Shown piece after piece: positions 1 to 5,482 of a stretch of DNA of 5,482 nt. The DNA is taken from assembly GCF_946885725.1 (NCBI RefSeq), contig NZ_CAMPGZ010000236.1:1-5482 (forward strand), written 5' to 3'. How positions within the stretch are numbered: position 1 is the first letter of the stretch; each line of letters opens with the position of its first letter. A model generated the notes under the pieces. The model made no database searches, was not told the origin of the DNA, and worked only from the letters and a program-made list of their open reading frames with translations. The DNA is from an uncultured Nocardioides sp. Its GTDB lineage: Bacteria > Actinomycetota > Actinomycetes > Propionibacteriales > Nocardioidaceae. The translations under genes were made by a program, and so were the position numbers.

Positions 1-755
1 TTGCCGCCGAGCTCGAGGGCGACCTTCTTCACGGTCGGCGCGGCGGCGGCCATCAGTCGCCGGCCGGTCTCGACGCCGCCGGTGAACGACACGAGGTCGA
101 CGCGCGGGTCGGTCGCCAGCGGCGCGCCCGCCTCGGCACCCGCCCCGAGGACGAGGTTGCCGACCCCCGCCGGCAGCCCCGCCTCCTCGAGCAGTCGCAT
201 CAGGTGGATCGCCGTGTGCGGGGTGATCTCACTGGGCTTGAGCACGAACGTGTTGCCTGCGGCCAGGCACGGCGCGACCTTCCAGGAGACCTGCAGGAGC
301 GGGTAGTTCCAGGGCGTGATCAGGCCGCAGACGCCGATCGGCTCGTGCACGATGCGGCTGACGACGTCGGGGTTGCCGGTGTCGACGACGCGCCCGGCCT
401 CCTCGGTGGCGACGTGGCCGTAGTGGCGGAAGACCGACACGACGTCGGCCACGTCGTACTCGCTCTCGACGAGGCGCTTGCCGGTGTCGAGCGACTCCAT
501 CCGCGCGACCTGGTCGGCGTCGCGCTCGAGCAGGTCGGCGAGGCGCAGGAGCAGGTCGCCGCGTTCGCGCGCGGACGTCTGCGGCCACGGCCCCTCGTGG
601 AAGGCGCGGTGCGCCGCGGCGATGGCGGCAGCGGTGTCCTCGGCGCCTGCCTCGTCGACCTCGGCGACGAGGGACCCGTCCGCAGGGCAGCGGATCTCCC
701 GCCGCCCTCCCCCTCGGGCGGCCACCCATTGTCCGTCGACATAGAGCTCCGCCAC
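1..755 (-). CDS. betB: Aldehyde dehydrogenase, betaine-aldehyde dehydrogenase type (partial, N-terminal part)
   Basis: NAD(P)-dependent aldehyde dehydrogenase that would oxidise an aldehyde, probably betaine aldehyde to glycine betaine, in the cytoplasm. About 251 residues are present; the family is usually about 490-500, so the C-terminal half with the catalytic cysteine lies beyond the left edge. Visible family motifs, counted from the GTG start at 755: catalytic Asn150 in PWNYP, Lys173 in LKPSE (cofactor binding), the Rossmann turn FTGGVETG at 224-231, and general base Glu248 in LELGG, where the window ends just inside the following Lys/Asn codon. I chose GTG at 755 because AAGGG (767-763) sits 7 nt upstream and the protein then begins MAELYVDG, a normal start for this family. 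An in-frame ATG at 791 would add 12 residues but lies inside a palindrome and has no obvious ribosome site. The gene follows the IclR gene on the same strand. The aldehyde dehydrogenase class is secure; betaine aldehyde as substrate is inferred from overall resemblance to actinobacterial BetB and from the neighbouring folate genes. Confidence 0.85.
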   Translation of the reverse strand, partial: MAELYVDGQWVAARGGGRREIRCPADGSLVAEVDEAGAEDTAAAIAAAHRAFHEGPWPQTSARERGDLLLRLADLLERDADQVARMESLDTGKRLVESEYDVADVVSVFRHYGHVATEEAGRVVDTGNPDVVSRIVHEPIGVCGLITPWNYPLLQVSWKVAPCLAAGNTFVLKPSEITPHTAIHLMRLLEEAGLPAGVGNLVLGAGAEAGAPLATDPRVDLVSFTGGVETGRRLMAAAAPTVKKVALELGG

Positions 756-767
756 TGGCACACCCTT
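756..767 (-). promoter_or_regulatory. Ribosome binding site deciding the betB start
   Basis: Read on the minus strand, AAGGG (767-763) is followed by 7 nt and then GTG at 755. This spacing is ideal and favours GTG 755 over the upstream ATG at 791, for which I see no comparable purine-rich site. Confidence 0.6.
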
Positions 768-782
768 CACGCCGGGAAAACT

Positions 783-799
783 GTTGCGCATCGCGCAAC
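783..799. promoter_or_regulatory. Perfect palindrome, candidate IclR-family operator upstream of betB
   Basis: GTTGCGC and GCGCAAC form a perfect 7-bp inverted repeat around a 3-nt centre (ATC). It lies 28-44 bp upstream of the preferred betB start and between the IclR and betB genes. Its left 12 bases (GTTGCGCATCGC) recur with one difference in the IclR-purU divergent region at 1706-1717. IclR-family regulators commonly bind short palindromes near the genes they control, so this is a good candidate operator; binding by the neighbouring IclR protein is inferred. Confidence 0.55.
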
Positions 800-803
800 G
801 TGG

Positions 804-840
804 TTCTCAGGCCGCAACCGAGGCTCCCTAGTTCTGAGAA
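804..840. repeat. Spaced inverted repeat between the IclR gene and betB
   Basis: TTCTCAG (804-810) and CTGAGAA (834-840) are perfect 7-bp inverted arms with 23 nt between them. The right arm is itself part of a small palindrome, TTCTGAGAA (832-840). A further GTTGCG half-site is found on the minus strand at 818-813. The 23-nt loop and lack of a T-run argue against an intrinsic terminator. It may be a second regulator site or part of the betB promoter region, or chance. Confidence 0.3.
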
Positions 841-868
841 TGCTGCGCGGCGACGCGGCCGTCAAGCA

Positions 869-1681
869 CTACGCGGATGTTGTGACCTGACGGTGTCCCC
901 AGCCCAGGCGCAGCGAGACCTCGAGCGCAGAGTCGCGCACCTGCCCGGCAAGCTCGTCCAAACGGTCCGAGAACCGATATGTCGGACCCGACACGCTGAT
1001 CGAGGCGATCACGTCGCCGGCGGCGTTGCGGATCGGGGCCGCGACCGCGGCGAGCCCGACCTCGAGCTCGTCGACGGCGACGGCGTACCCCTGCTCGCGG
1101 ACCTGCTCGAGCTCCGCGCGCAGGTCGCCCTTCTTGGTGATGGTGCGAGGGGTGTACGACGGGAGGGTGGGCAGCAGCCGGCGGAGCGCGGCGTCGTCCA
1201 ACCCGCTCAGCAGCACCTTGCCGTTGCTGGTGGCGTGCAGCGGGATGTGCTGGCCGACCCAGTTGTGCGGCTGGATCGCCGACGCGCCGGCGACCTGGTC
1301 GAGGTACAGCGCCGAGCTCTCGGACAGCACCGTGATGTTGACCGTCTCGCCGGTGTCGGCCGCCAGCTGCCGGCACACGGGACGGGCCTCCTGCACGACG
1401 TCGAGCCGTGCGGTGGTGGCACCCGCCAGGCGCAGCAGGCCGACGCCGAGTCGGTACTTGCCGCGGTCACCGGTCTGCTCCACCAGGCGGTGCGCCTCGA
1501 GGGTGGCGACGAGACGGAAGGCGGTGCTCTTGTGCACGCCGAGCTCGGCCGCCACCTCGGTCACGCCCGCCTCGCCGATGCGGGCGAGGACCTCCAGGAT
1601 GGACAGTGCGCGGTCGACGGACTGGACTCCTCCGACGCCCCCGTTCGTGGCGCCGTTCCCCACGTCGGAGACCGAGCTCAT
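869..1681 (-). CDS. IclR-family transcriptional regulator
   Basis: Complete 270-residue DNA-binding regulator of the usual IclR length. An N-terminal winged helix-turn-helix spans about residues 19-80: it opens VQSVDRALSILEVLA (19-33), and the recognition helix is HKSTAFRLVATL (50-61). A C-terminal effector-binding domain covers about 95-262, with the family's GQHIPLHATSNGKVLLS segment (143-159) and the ELEVGLAAVAAPIRN segment (205-219). The first 18 residues are a low-complexity Gly/Ser/Val tail. ATG at 1681 is the best start, although no Shine-Dalgarno sequence precedes it, so the message may be leaderless. The gene is divergent from purU across 84 bp and upstream of betB on the same strand, which suggests that it controls both sides and itself. 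Related palindromes flank it on both sides. Family assignment is firm; the ligand (choline, betaine, a downstream metabolite or a folate-linked compound) cannot be read from the sequence. Confidence 0.95.
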   Translation of the reverse strand: MSSVSDVGNGATNGGVGGVQSVDRALSILEVLARIGEAGVTEVAAELGVHKSTAFRLVATLEAHRLVEQTGDRGKYRLGVGLLRLAGATTARLDVVQEARPVCRQLAADTGETVNITVLSESSALYLDQVAGASAIQPHNWVGQHIPLHATSNGKVLLSGLDDAALRRLLPTLPSYTPRTITKKGDLRAELEQVREQGYAVAVDELEVGLAAVAAPIRNAAGDVIASISVSGPTYRFSDRLDELAGQVRDSALEVSLRLGWGHRQVTTSA

Positions 1682-1687
1682 GAGCGA

Positions 1688-1693
1688 GACACT
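1688..1693 (-). promoter_or_regulatory. Possible -10 element for a leaderless IclR transcript
   Basis: On the minus strand TAGTGT (1693-1688) resembles a sigma-70-type -10 hexamer and lies 6 nt before the A of the IclR ATG at 1681, the normal distance to a transcription start. No good -35 hexamer is visible at 17-18 nt; that position is taken by the candidate operator at 1706-1718. Such an arrangement would fit autoregulation, but the match is modest. Confidence 0.35.
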
Positions 1694-1705
1694 AGCGCAG
1701 GAGTT

Positions 1706-1741
1706 GTTGCGTATCGCAGACTCCGTTTCGGAGAACGCAAC
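1706..1741. promoter_or_regulatory. Operator-like inverted repeats in the IclR-purU divergent region
   Basis: Three nested signals occupy the 84-bp divergent region. GTTGCGTATCGC (1706-1717) matches the left 12 bases of the palindrome upstream of betB with one difference, and contains the small palindrome TGCG-TAT-CGCA (1708-1718). A second inverted half-site, ACGCAAC (1735-1741), pairs exactly with GTTGCGT (1706-1712). Between them CTCCG-TTT-CGGAG (1721-1733) is a separate perfect 5-bp inverted repeat. The position between two divergent starts fits a shared regulatory region for the IclR gene and purU. Identification as the IclR binding site is inference from position and motif sharing. Confidence 0.5.
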
Positions 1742-1765
1742 GAAGAGTCGGAGGACGACGTACTG

Positions 1766-2650
1766 ATGGTCCCAGCAGGAACCGCATCGGCCACCCCCGC
1801 CACGGGCGACTTCGTCCTGGTGCTGTCGTGCCCCGACCGGCCCGGCATCGTGCACGCGGTCAGCGGGTTCCTGGTGCGCCACGGCGGCAACATCGTGGAG
1901 AGCCAACAGTTCGGCGACCGGGTCTCCGGCCGCTTCTTCATGCGCATCGACTTCACGGTGACGTCGCCGGTCGACGCCCCAGGGCTGCGTGCCGACTTCG
2001 CGGCGGTGGCCGAGGAGTTCGGCATGGAGTACCAGCTCTGGGACGCCACGGCGCCGTACCGGACGCTGATCATGGTCTCCAAGCACCTGCACTGCCTCAA
2101 CGACCTGCTCTTCCGGGCCAGCACGGGCGCGTTGCAGATCGACATCACCGGGGTGGTGTCCAACCACCTCGACGCGGAGCCGCTGGTGAAGTCGCACGGG
2201 CTCGACTTCCACCACATCCCCGTCACCCCGGACACCAAGCCCGAGGCCGAGGCTCAGCTGATGGAGCTCGTCGAGAGCACCGGCACGCACCTGGTCGTGC
2301 TCGCGCGCTACATGCAGGTGCTGTCGGACGACCTGTGCCGGCGGCTCGAGGGGCGGGCGATCAACATCCACCACTCGTTCCTGCCGAGCTTCAAGGGCGC
2401 CAAGCCCTACCACCAGGCGTACGACCGTGGCGTCAAGCTGGTCGGCGCCACCGCCCACTACGTGACGGCCGACCTCGACGAGGGGCCGATCGTCGAGCAG
2501 GACGTCGTGCGGGTGGACCACACCTACGACCAGGAGCAGCTGGTCCTCGCCGGTCGCGACGTGGAGGCCCAGGTGCTCTCCCGCGCGGTCCGGTGGCACA
2601 CCCAGTCCCGGGTCCTGCTCAACGGACAACGGACCGTCGTGTTCCGCTGA
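1766..2650 (+). CDS. purU: Formyltetrahydrofolate deformylase
   Basis: Hydrolyses 10-formyl-tetrahydrofolate to formate and free tetrahydrofolate in the cytoplasm. The 294-residue protein is close to the family norm (about 280-290). Residues 1-14 are a short unstructured tail. An ACT domain, which in this family senses small metabolites, follows at about 15-90, opening [17 protein letters not shown] (16-32). The formyltransferase-type catalytic domain spans about 98-290. Catalytic residues conserved with PurN/PurU enzymes are visible: Asn200 and His202 in [11 protein letters not shown], and Asp238 in DLDEGPI. The ATG at 1766 has GGAGGA at 1750-1755, about 10 nt away, slightly long but acceptable. 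The gene diverges from the IclR regulator and is followed after 40 bp by fhs on the same strand, so the two are probably co-transcribed. In Arthrobacter, purU is known within dimethylglycine/sarcosine oxidation clusters, which fits a role here in draining one-carbon units during betaine breakdown. Confidence 0.96.
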   Translation: MVPAGTASATPATGDFVLVLSCPDRPGIVHAVSGFLVRHGGNIVESQQFGDRVSGRFFMRIDFTVTSPVDAPGLRADFAAVAEEFGMEYQLWDATAPYRTLIMVSKHLHCLNDLLFRASTGALQIDITGVVSNHLDAEPLVKSHGLDFHHIPVTPDTKPEAEAQLMELVESTGTHLVVLARYMQVLSDDLCRRLEGRAINIHHSFLPSFKGAKPYHQAYDRGVKLVGATAHYVTADLDEGPIVEQDVVRVDHTYDQEQLVLAGRDVEAQVLSRAVRWHTQSRVLLNGQRTVVFR

Positions 2651-2690
2651 GGAAGCTCCTCTCCGGGACGTCGTTCGAGGGAGGCGACAC

Positions 2691-4370
2691 ATGCTGTCGG
2701 ACATCGAGATCGCCAACGCCGCCGTACTGCGGCCGATCAAGGACGTCGCTCGGCAGACGCTCGGGATCCCGGAGGAGCACCTGGTGCCCTACGGGCACTA
2801 CAAGGCGAAGGTCGACCTGACCTATCTCGCCTCGCTCGCGGACCGGCCGCTGGGCCGGCTGGTGCTGGTCACCGCGCTCTCCCCCACCCCGCCGGGCGAG
2901 GGCAAGACCACGACGACCGTCGGCCTCACCGACGCGCTGCACGGGCTCGGGCATCGCACGGTCGCGTGCCTCCGCGAGCCGTCGATGGGCCCGGTGTTCG
3001 GCATGAAGGGCGGCGCGGCCGGTGGCGGCTACAGCCAGGTCGTGCCGATGACCGACATCAACCTGCACTTCACCGGCGACTTCGCCGCGATCGCCGCGGC
3101 CAACAATCTCCTCGCCGCGCTGATCGACAACCACGTGCACCACGGCAACGAGCTCGACATCGACGTGCGCAGCGTGACGTGGAAGCGCGTGCTCGACATG
3201 AACGACCGCGCACTGCGCGAGGTCGTCGTCGCCCTCGGCGGCCACGTCAACGGCTTCCCGCGCGAGGACGGCTTCGACATCGTCGTCGCCTCCGAGCTGA
3301 TGGCGATCTTCTGCCTCACCGAGTCGTGGGCCGACCTCAAGCGGCGCATCGGCGACATCGTCATCGGCTACACCCGCGCCATGAAGCCGGTGACCGCGCG
3401 CGAGCTCGGCGCCGACGGCGCGATGGCCGCGCTGCTGCGCGACGCGCTGGCGCCCAACCTGGTGCAGACCCTCGAGGGCGCGCCGGCGTTCGTGCACGGT
3501 GGCCCGTTCGCCAACATCGCGCACGGCTGCAGCTCAGTGATGGCAACCCGCTCCGGGCTGCGCCTCGCGGACATCGTCGTGACCGAGGCCGGCTTCGGTG
3601 CCGACCTGGGCGCCGAGAAGTTCGTGGACATCAAGTGCCGCAAGTCCGGGCTGCGACCGGACGTCGCGGTCGTGGTCGCGACCGTGCGCGCGCTGAAGTA
3701 CCACGGCGGCGTCGCTCTCGCCGACCTCGGCACCGAGGACCTCGCCGCCGTCGAGGCGGGGATGGTCAACCTGCGCCGGCACCTCGACAACATCCGGCAC
3801 GTCTACGGCATCCCGTGCGTCGTCGCGGTCAACCGCTTCCCCACCGACACCGACGCCGAGATCGCCAAGGTGGTCGACCTCGTGAACGCCGAGGGCGTCC
3901 AGGCCTACCCCGCGACGCACTTCGCCGACGGCGGCGTCGGCGCCCAGGACCTCGCCAAGGGCGTGCTGCAGAGCCTCGACACGCCGTCGCCGTACACGTT
4001 CGCCTACACGTACGACGACGACCTGCCGCTCGCGCAGAAGGTCGAGACGATCGCGACGCGGCTGTACGGCGCCGAGCTGGTGACCTGGGACGCGAGGGCG
4101 CGGCGGCGGCTGCAGCGGATCGAGCGCGACGGCTACGGGACGCTGCCGGTCTGCGTGGCGAAGACGCAGTACTCCTTCTCCACCGACCCGACCGCCCTCG
4201 GCGCGCCGTCCGGGCACGAGCTGCATGTGCGCGAGGTGCGGCTGTCCGCCGGCGCCGGGTTCGTGGTCGTGGTGTGCGGCGACATGATGACGATGCCCGG
4301 CCTGCCGCGGGACCCGTCGGCGTCGCGGATCGACCTGGCCGACGACGGGACGATCCTGGGCCTCTCCTGA
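2691..4370 (+). CDS. fhs: Formate-tetrahydrofolate ligase (10-formyl-THF synthetase)
   Basis: Joins formate to tetrahydrofolate with ATP to give 10-formyl-tetrahydrofolate; the reaction is reversible and can yield ATP when formyl-folate is plentiful. The 559-residue length is full size for bacterial Fhs. The ATP-binding loop [11 protein letters not shown] is at 66-76. The family signature rich in glycine, [19 protein letters not shown], is at 95-113, and the second signature, [14 protein letters not shown], at 269-282. The C-terminal end, with MMTMPGLP followed by a segment ending in DGTILGLS, is also typical. The ATG at 2691 follows GAGGGAGG (2677-2684) with a 6-nt spacer, a strong ribosome site. 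The gene lies 40 bp after purU with no terminator between, so a purU-fhs operon is likely. Together the two enzymes can interconvert formate and formyl-folate; run in opposite directions at once they would waste ATP, so regulation of PurU through its ACT domain is expected. Confidence 0.97.
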   Translation: MLSDIEIANAAVLRPIKDVARQTLGIPEEHLVPYGHYKAKVDLTYLASLADRPLGRLVLVTALSPTPPGEGKTTTTVGLTDALHGLGHRTVACLREPSMGPVFGMKGGAAGGGYSQVVPMTDINLHFTGDFAAIAAANNLLAALIDNHVHHGNELDIDVRSVTWKRVLDMNDRALREVVVALGGHVNGFPREDGFDIVVASELMAIFCLTESWADLKRRIGDIVIGYTRAMKPVTARELGADGAMAALLRDALAPNLVQTLEGAPAFVHGGPFANIAHGCSSVMATRSGLRLADIVVTEAGFGADLGAEKFVDIKCRKSGLRPDVAVVVATVRALKYHGGVALADLGTEDLAAVEAGMVNLRRHLDNIRHVYGIPCVVAVNRFPTDTDAEIAKVVDLVNAEGVQAYPATHFADGGVGAQDLAKGVLQSLDTPSPYTFAYTYDDDLPLAQKVETIATRLYGAELVTWDARARRRLQRIERDGYGTLPVCVAKTQYSFSTDPTALGAPSGHELHVREVRLSAGAGFVVVVCGDMMTMPGLPRDPSASRIDLADDGTILGLS

Positions 4371-4462
4371 TTTTCGCGCCTACTTTCCCGAAACTGGTAC
4401 CGGAACGGCCCGGCTCGACCTAGGCTCGCGGCTGCGCCCGATCCACGGGGGAGGTGAGCGCG
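4371..4462 (+). other. Intergenic gap between fhs and the LuxR-type gene
   Basis: This 92-bp gap begins with a relatively AT-rich patch (4371-4400) containing weak 5-bp arms TTTCG (4372-4376) and CGAAA (4389-4393) around a 12-nt loop, with no T-run after them. I see no convincing terminator and no clear -35/-10 pair; TAGGCT (4421-4426) is the only loosely -10-like hexamer. It ends in the strong ribosome site of the next gene. Confidence 0.4.
4447..4454 (+). promoter_or_regulatory. Strong ribosome binding site of the LuxR-type gene
   Basis: GGGGGAGG (4447-4454) continues as GGAGGTGA (4450-4457), a near-perfect anti-16S match, 8 nt before ATG 4463. It favours that ATG over an in-frame GTG at 4454, whose first base lies inside the Shine-Dalgarno core. 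Confidence 0.65.
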
Positions 4463-5260
4463 ATGCCGGCCCGCCCGGACCGACGGCTGGACCACTGGCT
4501 CGAGCTGACGCACGAGCTGCTGACCTGTCCCCCGTCGGCGTTCCCGCACCTGCGCCTGCGTGACGAGCTCAGCGCCACGTTCGACACCAACGTCGCGTGG
4601 AACTGGGTCGAACCGGACTTCACCTGGGGGCTCGAGCTCGTCGAGGAGCCGCTGCCCGGATGGCCTTCGCCCGACCAGCACGCGCTGTGGCAGGGCGAGG
4701 CGATGGAGCAGCACCCGCTGACGCAGTGGTTCCTCGTCACGGGGTCCACGACCGCCATGACGTTCGGGCGGGTGCCGTCCTCGATCGGCGACCGACGCAG
4801 CCGCGAGATCGTCATCGACGCGCTGCGACCGGTCGGACTCGACGAGCAGCTCGTCATCCCCTACCGCACGACCGGGTTCGGAGTCCCGCAGCAGAGCTTC
4901 ACCGTGGCCGCCACGGGCTCGGACTTCAGCGACGAGGAGCTCGCGCTCGCCCGGCAGCTCCAGACGCTCCTGCTTCTCCTCGCCCGACAGGACGACGTGC
5001 TCCTCGACCACCCCGCGTTCGCCCGGACCGGCGCCGAGGCGGTCGGGCTGACCGGTCGGGAGCGGGCCGTGCTGTGCCTGCTCGCGGAGGGGCTGACCGC
5101 TACCGCGATCGCGTCCCGGCTCGGTTGTTCGGCGGGCACGGTCCGCAAGCACCTCGAGCACGCGTACGCGAAGCTCGGCGTGCACGACCGGCTGCTCGCC
5201 GTACGCCGGATGCAGGAGCTCGGGCTGCTCAACGGCTCGGCGGCATACGCCCGAGGGTGA
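4463..5260 (+). CDS. LuxR-type helix-turn-helix transcriptional regulator
   Basis: A 265-residue DNA-binding regulator. The C-terminal LuxR-type helix-turn-helix spans about 195-250: it opens LTGRERAVLCLLAEGL (196-211), continues with AIASRLGCSAGTVRKHLEH and ends in the typical AYAKLGVHDR. The N-terminal 1-180 has no signal peptide, membrane segment, response-regulator Asp pocket or ATPase loop. Its pattern (HPLTQWF at 84-90, LRPVGLDEQLVIP at 121-133, then a hydrophobic stretch and DFSDEELALARQLQTLL at 154-170) resembles the GAF-like sensor half seen in many actinobacterial single-component LuxR proteins. Its ligand is unknown. It lies 92 bp after fhs on the same strand, with no clear terminator, so it could be reached by read-through or have its own promoter. 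Its end overlaps the convergent gene on the other strand by 32 bp. A link to the folate genes is not shown by the sequence. Confidence 0.9.
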   Translation: MPARPDRRLDHWLELTHELLTCPPSAFPHLRLRDELSATFDTNVAWNWVEPDFTWGLELVEEPLPGWPSPDQHALWQGEAMEQHPLTQWFLVTGSTTAMTFGRVPSSIGDRRSREIVIDALRPVGLDEQLVIPYRTTGFGVPQQSFTVAATGSDFSDEELALARQLQTLLLLLARQDDVLLDHPAFARTGAEAVGLTGRERAVLCLLAEGLTATAIASRLGCSAGTVRKHLEHAYAKLGVHDRLLAVRRMQELGLLNGSAAYARG

Positions 5261-5482
5261 CGGCCTCGAGGTTGCCCGTCGCGTAGAGGCCCTCCAGCTG
5301 CCGGTGACCGGACTGCTCGAAGGTCGTGTCTCCCACGCCGAACGCCCACACAGCGGTGGCGACCGCCTCGGCGACCCGGGCGCGGCGCCACGCGTCAGGT
5401 TGCCGCGGGTCGTCGCCGTACCCGTCGAGGAACGCCTCCTCCAGCCGCGGGTCCCGCGCGAAGTCCTGCCGCGCGAGCCGGT
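5229..5482 (-). CDS. Phosphotransferase-like protein, C-terminal end (partial)
   Basis: An open frame enters from the right edge and ends with TGA at 5231-5229, giving the last 83 residues. The segment containing FLDGYGDDPR (17-26), WRRARVAEAVATAVWAFGVGD (31-51) and FEQSGHRQLEGL (54-65) resembles the helical C-terminal end of aminoglycoside-phosphotransferase-like (APH family) proteins of actinobacteria. The catalytic loop and metal-binding Asp residues would lie outside the window, so activity and substrate cannot be judged. Codon composition is like the neighbouring genes, and no other frame in 5261-5482 looks more protein-like. It converges with the LuxR-type gene, the two stop ends overlapping by 32 bp. 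Family is a moderate-confidence call from a short fragment; an unrelated helical protein is possible. Confidence 0.6.
   Translation of the reverse strand, partial: RLARQDFARDPRLEEAFLDGYGDDPRQPDAWRRARVAEAVATAVWAFGVGDTTFEQSGHRQLEGLYATGNLEAVTLGRMPPSR

Noticed and set aside
862..867. TTGACG on the minus strand as a -35 element for betB
   Set aside because: The hexamer is good, but 16-18 nt downstream there is only GC-rich sequence or a poor match (AGCATT or GCATTC), so no promoter was called.
800..1765. Long plus-strand open frame reading into purU from far upstream
   Set aside because: It lies antisense to the well-supported IclR gene and its protein is low-complexity. The ACT domain of PurU starts soon after ATG 1766, which has its own ribosome site. 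The openness is an effect of high GC.
2655..2684. Possible hairpin hiding the fhs ribosome site (CTCCTCTC against GAGGGAGG)
   Set aside because: Pairing is imperfect and of the kind expected wherever a purine-rich ribosome site lies near a pyrimidine run. No riboswitch-like conserved core is visible.
1682..2740. Minus-strand extension of the IclR frame across purU
   Set aside because: It is the antisense shadow of purU. IclR homology starts only near residue 19 after the ATG at 1681, and 270 residues is the normal family length.
4372..4393. Possible terminator after fhs
   Set aside because: The arms are only 5 bp with a 12-nt loop, GC-poor and not followed by a T-run. It is too weak to call.
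2966..4423. Long plus-strand open frame overlapping fhs in another frame, rich in Arg and Pro
   Set aside because: Arg/Pro/Ala-rich composition is typical of a +1/+2 frame shadow in high-GC DNA. fhs itself carries all family signatures without interruption.
4454..4462. GTG at 4454 as the start of the LuxR-type gene
   Set aside because: It begins inside the Shine-Dalgarno core; ATG at 4463 has the correct 8-nt spacing.
4133..5185. Long minus-strand open frame opposite the end of fhs and the LuxR-type gene
   Set aside because: It has no recognisable motifs, crosses two well-supported genes and has shadow-type composition.

Overview
The window is very GC-rich DNA with strong third-position G/C bias. 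Protein wording, dense divergent gene packing and Shine-Dalgarno sites point to a high-GC actinobacterium, probably of Nocardioides or Streptomyces type. That assignment is inference from sequence character only. No tRNA, rRNA, CRISPR array, insertion sequence or phage gene was seen. Nearly every base is coding, and no gene-free stretch exceeds about 115 bases.

Layout, left to right: (1) a minus-strand aldehyde dehydrogenase of betaine-aldehyde dehydrogenase type, cut by the left edge so that its C-terminal half is missing; (2) a complete minus-strand IclR-family regulator directly upstream of it; (3) an 84-bp divergent control region; (4) plus-strand purU (formyltetrahydrofolate deformylase), then 40 bp later fhs (formate-tetrahydrofolate ligase); (5) a plus-strand LuxR-type regulator with its own strong ribosome binding site; (6) the C-terminal end of a minus-strand protein resembling a phosphotransferase, overlapping the end of the LuxR gene tail to tail and cut by the right edge.

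The first four genes look like one functional unit. Betaine-aldehyde dehydrogenase would make glycine betaine. Demethylation of betaine (enzymes not in the window) loads tetrahydrofolate with one-carbon units. PurU releases these as formate and regenerates free folate; Fhs interconverts formate and 10-formyl-tetrahydrofolate at the cost or gain of ATP. The IclR protein is well placed to control both arms: a perfect 7+7 bp palindrome lies just upstream of the dehydrogenase and a clearly related imperfect copy lies in the IclR-purU divergent region. These shared sites are the most interesting non-coding signal here. The substrate assignment (choline/betaine) is inference, because the dehydrogenase is partial and no demethylase genes are visible.

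I saw no convincing evidence of a wholly new system. The noteworthy points are the candidate regulon operators, a likely mis-start risk at the dehydrogenase, a possible leaderless IclR transcript, and the pairing of two enzymes with opposing reactions.
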